The translations under genes and the position numbers were made by a program. Below are positions 55,754-64,000 of a stretch of DNA of 64,000 bases, in pieces. This DNA comes from Rohdeia mirabilis (GTDB lineage Bacteria > Planctomycetota > UBA1135 > GCA-002686595), in the NCBI GenBank assembly GCA_007750655.1, contig CP036290.1, positions 1,240,001-1,304,000 of the forward strand, read 5' to 3'. How positions within the stretch are numbered: the first letter of the stretch is position 1; each line of letters starts with the position of its first letter. Under the pieces are notes generated by a model. That model saw only the letters and a list, made by a program, of their open reading frames with translations. It was not told the DNA's origin and ran no database searches.

Positions 55754-57346
55754 ATGAAGACTCGAGACTTCGTCCTCCCCGTCGCAGCCCTCGCCGGTCT
55801 GCTGTTCATCCAGCCGACCGAGGCGCGCTTCTCGGCCGGACCCCAGGATACGCTGCAGGAAGCCGAGGAGGCCGTGGCCAACACGCTCGTTCCGGGCGGT
55901 TCGACCGCGCGGTTCGCGGCGCTCGAGATGCTGCGCCTGCGCGACGGCCGCGTCCTGTGGGCGCAGATCTCCGACCACTCGCCCGAGCAGTTCGTCGTCG
56001 AGCGCCTCGACAACGGCGGCGTCGCGACCCTGCCATGGTCCTTCCTCGATCCGACCCAGGAGCTCGAGCTGAAGCGCCGCTACGGCTATGTCGAGATCGA
56101 GCTCGAGGAGCTGACCGTCGACGCTTCGGTGATCCCGCTCGTCGACGGCACCGAACTGATCGGTGTGATCGAGCTCGCGACGGACGACACGCTGCACGTC
56201 AAGTCCGAGACGGGTCTGTTGGTGCTGCCGCGTTCGCGCGTGTCCGGCACGATCACCGCGACCCGCGTTCCGGCGCGCGACGTCTACTCGCGGCAGGAGC
56301 TCTACGAGAAGCAGCGCGGCGACCTGGCGCTCGACCTGCTCGGGAGCGGGCAGACCGCGATCGATGCGAACCTCGAGCTGGCGATCTACTGCGAGCGCAT
56401 CCTGGACTTCGTCAAGGCGGTCGAGCACTACGAGGCGGCACTCGCGCTCGGGGCCGACGACCCCCAGATCGAGACGCAACTCGGTCTGGCCGAACGCCGC
56501 GCCGAGGCCCAGTCGCAGGTCGACGCGTTGGACCACATCGACCGTCTGCGTCGGCAGGGACAGTTCCCGGAGGCCGTGCTGCAACTCGACGTGTTCGTGA
56601 GCACCTGGCCGGCCAGTCCGCTGCTCGAGGAGTGGGCGAGTTTGAATCAGCGCGTGAAGTCCGACCGTGAGAAGGACGTTCTGCGCCTCGTGCGCGACCG
56701 TTGGTTCTACTGGTTGAGCCGCGCCATCCGCGACGCCGCCAAGGACATGACCTACGAGCAGGCGCAGGCCTTCGCCGAGGAGCAACTCGGGCAGGTGATC
56801 CTCGCGCGCGTCACCGAGGACGTGCAGAAGCTGTGGCCCGAAGCGTCGCCGGCCGACGTGCGCGACCTGTTCGCGCGGCGCGAGCGGTCGCGGACCCGCG
56901 GCGCGACGTTCGGGGCGGGCACGTTCCTGCTCGGCAAGGAGCGCGCGACGGCCAAGCCCGCGGACGACGACGAGGACGAGTCGGGGGCGCCGCTCAGCGC
57001 GCTCGACCAGCAGCGCAAGGAGCTGCAGGATCGACTCGAGGGGTACCTCGAGAGCCGCCGTCGTCAGAGCGGTGGTGCGAGCACCGGCCAGGCGGCCGTC
57101 GATCCCGCGGAGTTCTGGCTGTCGTGGAACGTGTCCGGCAGGTCCCAGTGGCTGACTTCCTACTACGCGGAGTTCAGCGGCGACCTCGAGTTCCTGCGCG
57201 CCACCGTCGAACCGCACTCCGAGTGCGGCGGCACCGGCTACCTCGAGGTCATCGGTACCGGCGCGGGCGGCGGAACCCAGCGCCGCCTGATCCCCGATCC
57301 CGCGTGCGGTGGCGTCGGCGTCAAGCGGCGGGTCAAGTTCCGTTGA
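55754..57346 (+). CDS. Exported TPR-like protein with a C-terminal DnaJ-like zinc motif
   Basis: A 530-residue protein starting 13 nt after gspI. A signal peptide (FVLPVAALAGLLFIQPTEA) is followed by a beta region with MLRLRDGRVLWAQISDHSPE, a second similar strand set (LVDGTELIGVIELATDDTLH), and TPR-like helices at ~200-310 (ILDFVKAVEHYEAALALGAD). A charged linker leads to a C-terminal domain containing HSECGGTGYLEV and DPACGGVGVKRRV, two half-sites like those of the DnaJ zinc finger. I do not recognise the whole protein. Its position suggests an accessory role for the pseudopilin machine in the periplasm. Confidence 0.72.
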   Translation: MKTRDFVLPVAALAGLLFIQPTEARFSAGPQDTLQEAEEAVANTLVPGGSTARFAALEMLRLRDGRVLWAQISDHSPEQFVVERLDNGGVATLPWSFLDPTQELELKRRYGYVEIELEELTVDASVIPLVDGTELIGVIELATDDTLHVKSETGLLVLPRSRVSGTITATRVPARDVYSRQELYEKQRGDLALDLLGSGQTAIDANLELAIYCERILDFVKAVEHYEAALALGADDPQIETQLGLAERRAEAQSQVDALDHIDRLRRQGQFPEAVLQLDVFVSTWPASPLLEEWASLNQRVKSDREKDVLRLVRDRWFYWLSRAIRDAAKDMTYEQAQAFAEEQLGQVILARVTEDVQKLWPEASPADVRDLFARRERSRTRGATFGAGTFLLGKERATAKPADDDEDESGAPLSALDQQRKELQDRLEGYLESRRRQSGGASTGQAAVDPAEFWLSWNVSGRSQWLTSYYAEFSGDLEFLRATVEPHSECGGTGYLEVIGTGAGGGTQRRLIPDPACGGVGVKRRVKFR

Positions 57347-57360
57347 GCACCGCCGAACCG

Positions 57361-58392
57361 GTGTCGCTTCGAGGCGGCGCGTCGGCACGGGTCGGCGCGC
57401 CGTCGCGTGCGTTCGCGTTCACGGGGCGAGCGCTCGCCGTCCTCGCGCTGACGCTCGTCGGTGCGAGCTGTGCCAGCACGGACGAGCCCGTGCGCGCGAG
57501 CTTCGACCGCCCGCCCGCGCCGCCGCTCGAGACCGGCGTCCAACTCGAGGCCGATCGACCGGTGGCCGCGCGCGACGCGTTGCCCGAGACGACGGACCCC
57601 GAACTCGCCATCGTCGGCGGGCGCGCCGTCCGCACCAGCGAAGTGCTCGCGAGCCTGCGCCAACGCGATGCGGCGCTGCTCAACTACCACCTCAATCTGC
57701 TGGTCGGTGAACGCCTGGCCGAGATCGACGCCGAACGCCTCGGCCTCGCCATCGCGCAGTCCGAGGTCGACGCCCGCGCGCGGCTCTACGAGGACGACTT
57801 CACGGCCCAGCTCGAGGGCGGGTCCTTGAACGACTTCCTGCGCGACGAACTCGGCGTCGAACCGCGCGCGTTCCGCCGCCGCCTGGTGACCGAAGCGCGC
57901 CGCGAGCTCCTGGCCGAGCGGGTCGTCCGCGCCTGGACGCTGTCCCAGGAGACCGCTCGCGTGCGCATCGTCGTCGTCGGGGCCGAGCGCGTCGCCGAGG
58001 TGCGCCGGCGTCACGAAGCTGGTGACGACTTCGCCGACGTGGCGCGCGAACTCAGTCTCGATCCGACCGCGGCGAACGGCGGACTCGTGTCCTACGTGGT
58101 GCGCAGCGAGCGCTCGCGACTCGGACGGCTGGCCTTCCGCACGAAGATCGGTGAACTGGGTGGGCCGGTCGAGATCGACCCCGAACGCGGGGTCCAACTG
58201 CTGTTCGTCGTCGAAGAGTTGCGCGCACCGCGCACGGGTTCGTGGGCCGAGGTGGGGGACGCGGTGGACGCGTCGCTCGTCCAGTCGCAGGTCAGCGACG
58301 AGGAGTTCCTGCAGTGGCAGGTCGCGGCCGAACGCCGCACGCCCGTCGATCTGAGCCCGATCTCGGGGCTGCTCGACGAAGACCTGCGCTGA
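57361..58392 (+). CDS. PpiC-type peptidyl-prolyl isomerase lipoprotein
   Basis: A 343-residue predicted lipoprotein: a hydrophobic signal ending LTLVGASC gives the lipobox cysteine. After a linker, a SurA_N-like helical region (ELAIVGGRAVRTSEVLASLRQ, then RLVTEARRELLAERVV) is followed by a parvulin domain. The domain is seen as RVRIVVVGAERVAEVRRRHE, DDFADVARELSLDPTAANGG and FRTKIGELGGPVEIDPERGV, with the FADVA and GG landmarks of PpiC. It should help fold exported proteins. The start is uncertain: GTG 57361, or TTG 57343, which would overlap the previous stop by 4 bp. It seems to be the last gene of the pseudopilin run. Confidence 0.82.
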   Translation: MSLRGGASARVGAPSRAFAFTGRALAVLALTLVGASCASTDEPVRASFDRPPAPPLETGVQLEADRPVAARDALPETTDPELAIVGGRAVRTSEVLASLRQRDAALLNYHLNLLVGERLAEIDAERLGLAIAQSEVDARARLYEDDFTAQLEGGSLNDFLRDELGVEPRAFRRRLVTEARRELLAERVVRAWTLSQETARVRIVVVGAERVAEVRRRHEAGDDFADVARELSLDPTAANGGLVSYVVRSERSRLGRLAFRTKIGELGGPVEIDPERGVQLLFVVEELRAPRTGSWAEVGDAVDASLVQSQVSDEEFLQWQVAAERRTPVDLSPISGLLDEDLR

Positions 58393-58611
58393 CGCGCGAG
58401 TCGCGGCGACGTCGAGCCGAGTCGTCCACGGGGGTGCGAACGTGCGAGCGAACGCGTTCGTGGTGCGTTCGCGCTCGCGTGCTCGATTCCCGCCGCTGCA
58501 CAGGCTGCACGGCGCGATCCTTGACCGCCACGCGCGAACGCCGCGATCCTTGGGGACCATCGACGGGTGCCCGCTCACCGCGGCACGCGAACGGTGACCG
58601 ACCACGCTCCC

Positions 58612-59535
58612 ATGCAGCACGAATCCAACGCTCCCCACGACGCCCTGGCCTCGGACCACGCCCGCGACGCGGGGCTCGAGGTCCTCGATGTGCAGCACGG
58701 CTTCGAGCCGAACGGCTTCGAGTCCTCCGGCGGCGTCGCCGTGGCCGAGCTCGACGGCGTGCGCACCGAGGTCATGGGCGAGCGCTGGTTGCCGCCCACC
58801 CAGGAGCCCGCGCTCGATCCGGAACTCGTCGCCATCCTCTGCGGTGCGCCCGAGGAGAGCGGCCCCGACGTGGACGGCGCCGGCGAGGACGACAGCGACT
58901 CGAGCGGCGAGGACGCCGCGGCCGCCGCGAGCGCCGAAGTCGGCGACGCCAGCGCGTCCGAAACCAGTGACGACGACGGCGACGACGAGAGCCTGGACGA
59001 CGGGGTCGAGTTCGACCACGAGGAGGCCGTGCGCTCCGCGGCGGCCCTGTTGTTCGCCTCGCCCGAGGCCCTCTCGCCGCGCCGGCTCGGCGAACTTCTG
59101 GGTGGCGCGCGGCCCAAGACCGTCGTCGCGGTGCTCGCATCGCTGGGTGAGCGCTTCGAAGCCGCGGGACTGCCCTTCGTCGTGCGCGAGCTCGCCGGCG
59201 GCTGGCGCCTGTTCACCGACCCCGCCATGGCCGAGGTCGTCCAGCGCCTGGACTCGACCCGCCGCTCCGAGAAGATCAGCCCGGCGGGCCTCGAGACCCT
59301 CTCGATCATCGCCTACCGCCAACCGGTCACGAAAGCCGAGATCGAGGCCATCCGCGGCGTCCAGGCCGGTCCGATGCTGCGCACCCTGGTCGACCGCGGC
59401 CTGGTCAAGGTCACCGGCCGCGCCGATCAACCGGGCTCGCCGCTCCTGTACGGAACCACCCAGGACTTCCTCGACCGCTTCGGTCTGACGACCCTCGGCG
59501 ACCTGCCCCGCGACGGCGAACTGGCCCGCGACTGA
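58612..59535 (+). CDS. scpB: Chromosome segregation and condensation protein ScpB
   Basis: A 307-residue ScpB, the winged-helix kleisin partner in the SMC-ScpAB condensin. The conserved part begins at about residue 140 (AVRSAAALLFASPEALSPRRL) and includes VVRELAGGWRLFTDP, LETLSIIAYRQPVTKAEIEAIRGV and GSPLLYGTTQDFLDRFGL, all diagnostic. The first ~140 residues are extra, with a very acidic stretch (GEDDSDSSGEDAAAAASAEV and on to about residue 135). Its usual neighbour scpA is not in the window. ATG 58612 is chosen; GTG 58594 or 58567 would extend it slightly. A strong hairpin follows the gene. Confidence 0.93.
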   Translation: MQHESNAPHDALASDHARDAGLEVLDVQHGFEPNGFESSGGVAVAELDGVRTEVMGERWLPPTQEPALDPELVAILCGAPEESGPDVDGAGEDDSDSSGEDAAAAASAEVGDASASETSDDDGDDESLDDGVEFDHEEAVRSAAALLFASPEALSPRRLGELLGGARPKTVVAVLASLGERFEAAGLPFVVRELAGGWRLFTDPAMAEVVQRLDSTRRSEKISPAGLETLSIIAYRQPVTKAEIEAIRGVQAGPMLRTLVDRGLVKVTGRADQPGSPLLYGTTQDFLDRFGLTTLGDLPRDGELARD

Positions 59536-59579
59536 GCGCCGCGCCCGGCGCTCCGACCGGCGCCGCACTCGCACCACCG

Positions 59580-59609
59580 ACGGCCCGCACGCCCAGGCGT
59601 GCGGGCCGT
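59580..59609 (+). terminator. Terminator hairpin after scpB
   Basis: A perfect 13-bp stem (59580-59592 with 59597-59609) with loop CCAG, followed by TCG, 44 nt after the scpB stop. Confidence 0.75.
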
Positions 59610-59652
59610 TCGCGTGGGAGGGCCGCCGCGCGTGCTCCCGGGCTCGGGCGGC

Positions 59653-59660
59653 GCTACACT
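59653..59660 (+). promoter_or_regulatory. Candidate -10 element GCTACACT
   Basis: GCTACACT lies between the scpB terminator and the next start at 59746 (85 nt downstream). It is the closest match in the window to a conventional -10 (TACACT) and follows the GCTAnnnT pattern. Confidence 0.45.
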
Positions 59661-59745
59661 CTTCCGCCCCAAGGTCCCCGCCGCGCACGCCACTTTCGGT
59701 CCTTTCGCGCGGTGGATCCCCGGATCCACGACCCGTCCGCTCCCG

Positions 59746-61761
59746 ATGTCGAGCAAGTCGCGCAAGCACACGTCCAGCCCCGCCCGCACCCCGAAGTCCG
59801 ACGCCCATGCCAAGGGCAAGGCGATGGACGGGGAGCTCGAGTACGCCGAGCCGTCCGAGAAGGACTTCCTCGAGGACGATCTGAAGACGCCGAAGGGCAA
59901 GAGCCCGCTCACGTACGCGTTCATGATCCTCCTGCTGGTCTTCCTGACGGTCATCTTCATCCTGCCGCCCACCGCGGGCCAGGGTGGCGGCGCGGAGAAC
60001 CCCGTCGCGGTGACCTGGACGGACCCCGTCGACGGTCCGCACCAGATGACGCGGTCGGAGTTCCAGGACGCGCGCGCGCGGTTCGAGACCACGTTCGACT
60101 TCGGTGGCGCCACCGCCCTGGGCGCGCTGCCTCAGCTGGGCTTCTTCAACAAGCCGGACCGCCTCGAGGAGTCCGACATCGTGCGCCTCGTCATGGCCGA
60201 CCAGCAGGCCCTGGCGGCCGGCATCGCGGTCAGCGACGACGAGCTCGTCGAGGTCGTCCGCGTCATCGCCGACCGCGTCTTCGGCGGCTCCGCTCGCTAC
60301 ACCGCCCAGCTGCGTCAGTACCCGAACATCGGCGGCGTGAAGGGCTTCGAGGACACGCTGCGGCGCCTCCTGCGGATCCGGCGCTACGTCGAACTGGGTG
60401 CGATGGCCGCGACCGTTCCCGAGCGCGCGGACATCGAAGAGTCCTGGCACGCCGTCCACGAGGAGTACAAGTTCGAGTGGGCCAAGGCGAACCTGGCCGA
60501 CTTCGCCGAAGCGGCGCGCGCGGTGGAGCCCACCGACGACGAGCTCCAGGCGTTCCTCGACGATCTCAGCGCGTTCGAACAGACCCAGTACCGCACGCCC
60601 GCGACGTTCCGCGGTGACCTGGTGGGTCTGATCGTCGACCCCGACTCGCCCCGCGAGCCGTCGCTGCTCGAGGAGCGCTACCCGCGTCCCGCCGACTGGG
60701 ACGCCGACGCCGAAGCCAAGGCCTTCTACACGAACTACTACTTCGTCATCTACCAGCGCCCGCAGCCGGAAGAGGGCGCGGACGCGACCGACGAGGACTT
60801 CGACACCTACTGGACGTTCGAAGAGGTCATCGATCGCGCGCGCCGCGACGCCCGTGCTTTCGCCGCGCTGCGCGACTGGTACGCCGAACTCTCGGTGCGC
60901 GTGGCCGACCCGTCCGTCGAGGTCGATCTGGAGGCCGAGGCGGCCGAGCTGGGTCTGGACTTCGTGCGCGTCGACGAGCCGCTCGACCTGAAGGGATGGC
61001 GCGAGCTCGGCGGACTGTCGAACAACATGGTCGCCGGCCGCATCTCGAGCCTGACCGAAGTCGGTCAGCTCAGCCCCGGCGTCGTGGTCGGCACCACCGG
61101 CCTGACGATCGTGCGCCTCACCGAGCGCGTCGAGCCGTTCCTGCCGCCGGTCGCCGAACTGCGCGACGAACTGCTCGAGCCGTACTTCGAGGAGCGCCGC
61201 ATCGACCTGGCCCGCGAAGCGCTCGAGTCGCTGCGCACGGAACTGCTCGCGAGCGACGAGGCCGGCGACGAGGCCGAGCCCCAGACCGCGACGACCGTGG
61301 ACGCGGCCGAGTTCGAGGCCGCCGCCACCGCCGCCGGTTTCGAGGTCGGCGTGCGCGACTGGCTCGACGTCCGCGCCACCGAGGCCGACGACCCGAACTG
61401 GAACGATCCGGTCCACTCGCTCATCCGTTCGAACGCGCAGCTCATGGCGCTCGAAGCCGGTGAGGTGTCGCCCGTCCTCCAGCCCTTCGGCGAGATCGAC
61501 GCGCTGTACCTGGTGCGTTCCGCCGGTTCGCGCGAGATGGACTTCGCGCGCATCCGGCCCCGCGACTTCGCCCAGGCCCGCGGCACCGCCCAACGGGACG
61601 CGCTGATGGCGTACTACGAGAGCGGACCGTTCTCCGAGATCGCTCTGCGCGAGCGCTACGACCTGTGGCTCCTGTCCGAGGACCAGAAGGCCGAGATGGA
61701 GCGCCAGGCGGCGGAAGAGCTCGAGCGCGAGGCCGCCGGCGCGACCGACTCCGAGGGCTGA
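59746..61761 (+). CDS. Membrane-anchored SurA/PpiD-like foldase
   Basis: A 671-residue protein with a charged cytoplasmic N terminus of ~55 residues, one membrane anchor (LTYAFMILLLVFLTVIFILP), and a long periplasmic part. Residues ~95-290 are SurA_N/PpiD-like helices (ESDIVRLVMADQQALAAGI, VSDDELVEVVRVIADRVFGG). The later parts (LPPVAELRDELLEPYFEERR, GEVSPVLQPFGEIDALYLVR) resemble the end of a parvulin domain, but the core PPIase residues are not obvious. The topology matches PpiD, a folding helper at the Sec translocon. A candidate promoter precedes it and a perfect terminator follows, so it is probably monocistronic. Confidence 0.8.
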   Translation: MSSKSRKHTSSPARTPKSDAHAKGKAMDGELEYAEPSEKDFLEDDLKTPKGKSPLTYAFMILLLVFLTVIFILPPTAGQGGGAENPVAVTWTDPVDGPHQMTRSEFQDARARFETTFDFGGATALGALPQLGFFNKPDRLEESDIVRLVMADQQALAAGIAVSDDELVEVVRVIADRVFGGSARYTAQLRQYPNIGGVKGFEDTLRRLLRIRRYVELGAMAATVPERADIEESWHAVHEEYKFEWAKANLADFAEAARAVEPTDDELQAFLDDLSAFEQTQYRTPATFRGDLVGLIVDPDSPREPSLLEERYPRPADWDADAEAKAFYTNYYFVIYQRPQPEEGADATDEDFDTYWTFEEVIDRARRDARAFAALRDWYAELSVRVADPSVEVDLEAEAAELGLDFVRVDEPLDLKGWRELGGLSNNMVAGRISSLTEVGQLSPGVVVGTTGLTIVRLTERVEPFLPPVAELRDELLEPYFEERRIDLAREALESLRTELLASDEAGDEAEPQTATTVDAAEFEAAATAAGFEVGVRDWLDVRATEADDPNWNDPVHSLIRSNAQLMALEAGEVSPVLQPFGEIDALYLVRSAGSREMDFARIRPRDFAQARGTAQRDALMAYYESGPFSEIALRERYDLWLLSEDQKAEMERQAAEELEREAAGATDSEG

Positions 61762-61800
61762 GCGCGCGAGCTGCCGAGCCGGCGGACGACCTCGACGAGA

Positions 61801-61832
61801 GCAGGCCCGGATCCGCGCGGATCCGGGCCTGC
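61801..61832. terminator. Perfect palindromic bidirectional terminator
   Basis: A 32-bp perfect palindrome (14-bp stem, GCGC centre) in the 106-nt gap between two convergent genes, followed on the plus strand by TTCGTTCC. It is well placed to stop transcription from both sides. Confidence 0.85.
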
Positions 61833-61867
61833 TTCGTTCCAGCGGCCGAGCTGCCCCGCGCCGGGCT

Positions 61868-63556
61868 CTACTTCGGTCCCGACTCGACGGTCTCGCGCGC
61901 GCGGCCAGCGGTCGCTTCCGAGATCACCTCGGACTGGTCGATGCCCTTGGCCGCAGCGTTCTCGCCCGTGCCCGTCTTGTGTCCAGGATCGACCCAGGAG
62001 CGCGAGATCTCCTCGGTGCGCGGCGACAGGAGGCGGTGCAGCTTGAGCCACAGCGCGAACGCCTTCGTCTCGAGGCGGCCCATGGCGTAGTTGCCCGAGC
62101 GCAGTCGCCAGCGCGCGAGTTTCTCCCACAGGCCGTCCTTCGCACGAACGAGGCCGCGCGCCAGCGTCTGGTAGTGGCAGTACAGCTTGCGCACCTGGGC
62201 CACGTGGGGCGGGATGCGCCCCGGCCAGGTCTCGTGGAGGTGGTACTCGCCGAGGCTGCCCCATTCCTCGAGTTCCTGCGGCGCTTCGAAACCCAGCTCG
62301 ATCGCTTGGTCCCACATCTCCGTGCCCGGGATGGGGCGGTAGGGCCAGACGGTCACGGACGAGCGCGGCGCAGCGGCCTGGGCCTCGCGCGCCTGCTCGA
62401 GCGTCGCGAGCATGTTGTCCGGCTCTTCCTTCGGGTAGCCGATGATGTACGTCACCGAGCACTCGATGCCGCGGCGGTCCATCTCGTAGGTCGCGCGCAC
62501 GTTGTCGTCGCCCTTGATCGGCTTGCCGATCTGCGCCTTCATGAATTCGTCGGTGCCGGTCTCGGCGCCGATCTCGGCCAGGTGCATGCCGGACGCCGCC
62601 ATCAGGTCGAGCGTCTCGGGCTTGTACAGCAGGATCGAGTTGGTCTCGATGAACGAGTTCCACCAGATCGAGAGTTTGCGGTCGATCAGCCCCTGCGCGA
62701 ACTCCTTCACGCGCTTCTCCATCACGCCGAAGTTGGCGTCGTGGAAGCGGACCACGTCGTAGTTCCAGCGCTCCTTCAGCATCTGGAGCTGGTCCAGCAT
62801 CCGCTCGGCCGGCATGGCCTTCCAGCGGCGGCTGGTCACGAACGGCGAACAGCAGAACTTGCAGGGTTCCGGGCAGCCGAAGCTCGAGAAGAATGTGATG
62901 CCGAAGTACGGCTTCCGCGAGCCCATCGCCGGCGGCGTCGGCATCCGCAGCACGTGGCGGTGGCTGTCGGCGCGCATCTGGCGCTCGCGGTAGGGCTCGA
63001 CATCGAGCAGGTGCCACGCCGCGTCGGGCAGCTTGTCCCAACCGACGACGGGGTTCTTCGGGTTCTCGATCACCTGGCCGTCGCGCCAGAGGGCGAGGCT
63101 CCCGATGTCGTCCCAAGGTTCACCCGCGGCGGTGGCCTGCACGATGTCGCGGAAGGCGATCTCGCCCTGGCCGCGCACGACACCGTCGTAGACACCCGTC
63201 GCGAGGAACAGGTCGGGCCGCACGGAGGCGAACCAACCGCCCGCGACGATCTTGATGTTCGGGTGGGCGGCGCGGACGCGGGCGCTGCACTGCGCACCGT
63301 CCTTGACCATGAAGCCGAGGATACCGGTGACGCCGTAGAGCATGGCGCCCTCGCAGGCCTCGACGACCATCCGGTGGGCCGTGTCCTGGTCGTAGAGCGA
63401 GCCGTCGATGATGACGACTTCGTAGCCCTCCGCGTCCGGCCACGCGGCGATCTGCAGCATCTCGAGCGGCAGCATGTCGCCGGACGAGAGGGTCCCGAGG
63501 GAGGCGTCGACCTGTTGCGGTTGGTACAGGACGATCCGCCGTTTGGCCTGGATCAT
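61868..63556 (-). CDS. B12-binding-domain radical SAM protein
   Basis: A 562-residue enzyme. Residues 1-140 form a cobalamin-binding-type Rossmann fold (VVIIDGSLYDQDTAHRMV, LYGVTGILGFMVKDG, IKIVAGGWFASVRPD). The radical SAM core follows, with the cluster motif C-x3-C-x2-C at Cys228, Cys232 and Cys235 in FGCPEPCKFCC. GAETGTDEFMKAQIGKP and YIIGYPKEEPDNMLATLEQA are usual for the class, and a helical tail completes it. Family members modify lipids, hopanoids, cofactors or peptides; the sequence alone does not tell which. A His-binding DxHxxG motif for B12 is not seen, so cobalamin may bind base-off without it or not at all. The neighbours do not indicate a pathway. ATG 63556. Confidence 0.9.
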   Translation of the reverse strand: MIQAKRRIVLYQPQQVDASLGTLSSGDMLPLEMLQIAAWPDAEGYEVVIIDGSLYDQDTAHRMVVEACEGAMLYGVTGILGFMVKDGAQCSARVRAAHPNIKIVAGGWFASVRPDLFLATGVYDGVVRGQGEIAFRDIVQATAAGEPWDDIGSLALWRDGQVIENPKNPVVGWDKLPDAAWHLLDVEPYRERQMRADSHRHVLRMPTPPAMGSRKPYFGITFFSSFGCPEPCKFCCSPFVTSRRWKAMPAERMLDQLQMLKERWNYDVVRFHDANFGVMEKRVKEFAQGLIDRKLSIWWNSFIETNSILLYKPETLDLMAASGMHLAEIGAETGTDEFMKAQIGKPIKGDDNVRATYEMDRRGIECSVTYIIGYPKEEPDNMLATLEQAREAQAAAPRSSVTVWPYRPIPGTEMWDQAIELGFEAPQELEEWGSLGEYHLHETWPGRIPPHVAQVRKLYCHYQTLARGLVRAKDGLWEKLARWRLRSGNYAMGRLETKAFALWLKLHRLLSPRTEEISRSWVDPGHKTGTGENAAAKGIDQSEVISEATAGRARETVESGPK

Positions 63557-63868
63557 GGTTCGGACGGGGCGCGCACCGCTCGCTGCGGTGCGTGGGCCGA
63601 TGGGTGGTTCCTACTCGCGCATGGGCAGTGCGAGCGTGGGGACGGCCGCCGATGGGGGGGCGGCCGCGCAAGGGATCCGGCCGTTGGTGGTGGCCGGAAC
63701 CTGCCGCTCCACAGGGGGGTCCCGCGGAACGACATGACCAATCGTACACGTCCCACTACGACCCGTGTGCGGCCTCCGTCCGCCCAGGAGCCGCGGCGGG
63801 GCCCAGGACCGCGCAGGCCGTCCGGCTCACGGGCCGCCCGTTCCCCCGGCGGCGCGCACCGCTCGAAC
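63557..63868. other. Intergenic region upstream of the radical SAM gene
   Basis: 312 nt between two minus-strand genes. TACGAT (63741-63746, minus strand) with flanking GTG...TGG is a possible -10, about 185 nt before the radical SAM start. Short G runs occur near 63654 and 63714. No hairpin of note and no credible small gene. Confidence 0.45.
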
Positions 63869-64000
63869 TCAGGCCGCGGCGGCGCCGTCGGCTTCCGGCG
63901 CTGCGGACGGCACCAGGGCCGCCGGCGCGAGGTAGGGACCGGTCTCCTCCACCGCGTCGCCCAGGCGCACGAGCCGTGCGGAGTTCACCAGCACCAGCAG
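63869..64000 (-). CDS. C-terminal end of a possible heavy-metal P-type ATPase (truncated by the window edge)
   Basis: The minus-strand frame is open from the window edge to TGA at 63869-63871, giving the last 43 residues. They begin LLVLVNSARLVRLGDAVEET and end in an Ala-rich tail. The phrase V-x-x-N-S-x-R-L is typical of the last membrane helix and end of HMA-type (copper or cation) P-type ATPases. With so little sequence this is only a suggestion. Confidence 0.4.
   Translation of the reverse strand: MLVLVNSARLVRLGDAVEETGPYLAPAALVPSAAPEADGAAAA

Overview
The window is very GC-rich (roughly 70% by eye), densely coding on both strands, and codon position 3 is almost always G or C. There are no rRNA or tRNA genes, insertion sequences or CRISPR arrays that I can see. 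The gene content points to a member of the Planctomycetota, probably one of the marine, poorly cultured lineages. The clues are a lipoprotein-type sulfatase, an FG-GAP/VCBS repeat secreted protein with the characteristic C-terminal beta domain, a redoxin/CxxCH/PHM-like copper fusion protein, several Ser/Thr-kinase architectures, carboxypeptidase-regulatory repeat proteins and oversized type II secretion pseudopilins. Many downstream genes start in 4-bp GTGA/ATGA overlaps, and clear Shine-Dalgarno motifs are rare. The species assignment is inference.

Layout. 1-1271: the end of an unidentified gene, then a BY-kinase-like (CpsD/Wzc-type) ATPase. 1308-10794: sulfatase, small membrane protein, redoxin-copper fusion, ABC-F ATPase, SprT-like protease and a carboxypeptidase-regulatory repeat protein. 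11057-14682 (minus): cysteine desulfurase, RecQ and a small hypothetical gene. 14836-19337: formate-tetrahydrofolate ligase and a hybrid sensor kinase. 19606-24788: YugP-type protease, glucose-6-phosphate isomerase, a probable selenoprotein thioredoxin and a SurA-like foldase. 24875-29227: a tight operon of Ser/Thr kinase, double cysteine-cluster protein and peptidase-MA-like protein, then RadC. 29573-38275: VCBS protein, a 1652-residue kinase/TPR/GAF/sigma-54 activator fusion, and a divergently transcribed secreted protein. 38287-39033: RsmE. 39441-58392: a plus-strand run encoding an FHA membrane protein, PilM-PilN and PilO equivalents, a TPR protein, pseudopilins GspG/H/K/J/I, a secreted protein and a PpiC lipoprotein. 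58612-63556: ScpB, a membrane-anchored SurA/PpiD-like protein and a radical SAM enzyme. The right edge holds the last codons of a possible heavy-metal P-type ATPase.

Two observations stand out. First, at 22106-23119 a TlpA-like thioredoxin carries an in-frame TGA exactly where the first active-site cysteine belongs (Sec-Gly-Pro-Cys). A perfect 7-bp hairpin with a GGU loop lies 13 nt downstream, as expected for a bacterial selenocysteine insertion element. Second, the pseudopilin cluster looks remodelled for surface binding. The FHA protein, the TPR protein, GspH and GspK carry candidate lectin-like beta-sandwich domains, GspK is about five times its usual size, and a repeated beta module recurs in GspK and GspJ. 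No secretin, assembly ATPase or platform protein is present in the window, so the rest of the machine must be encoded elsewhere.
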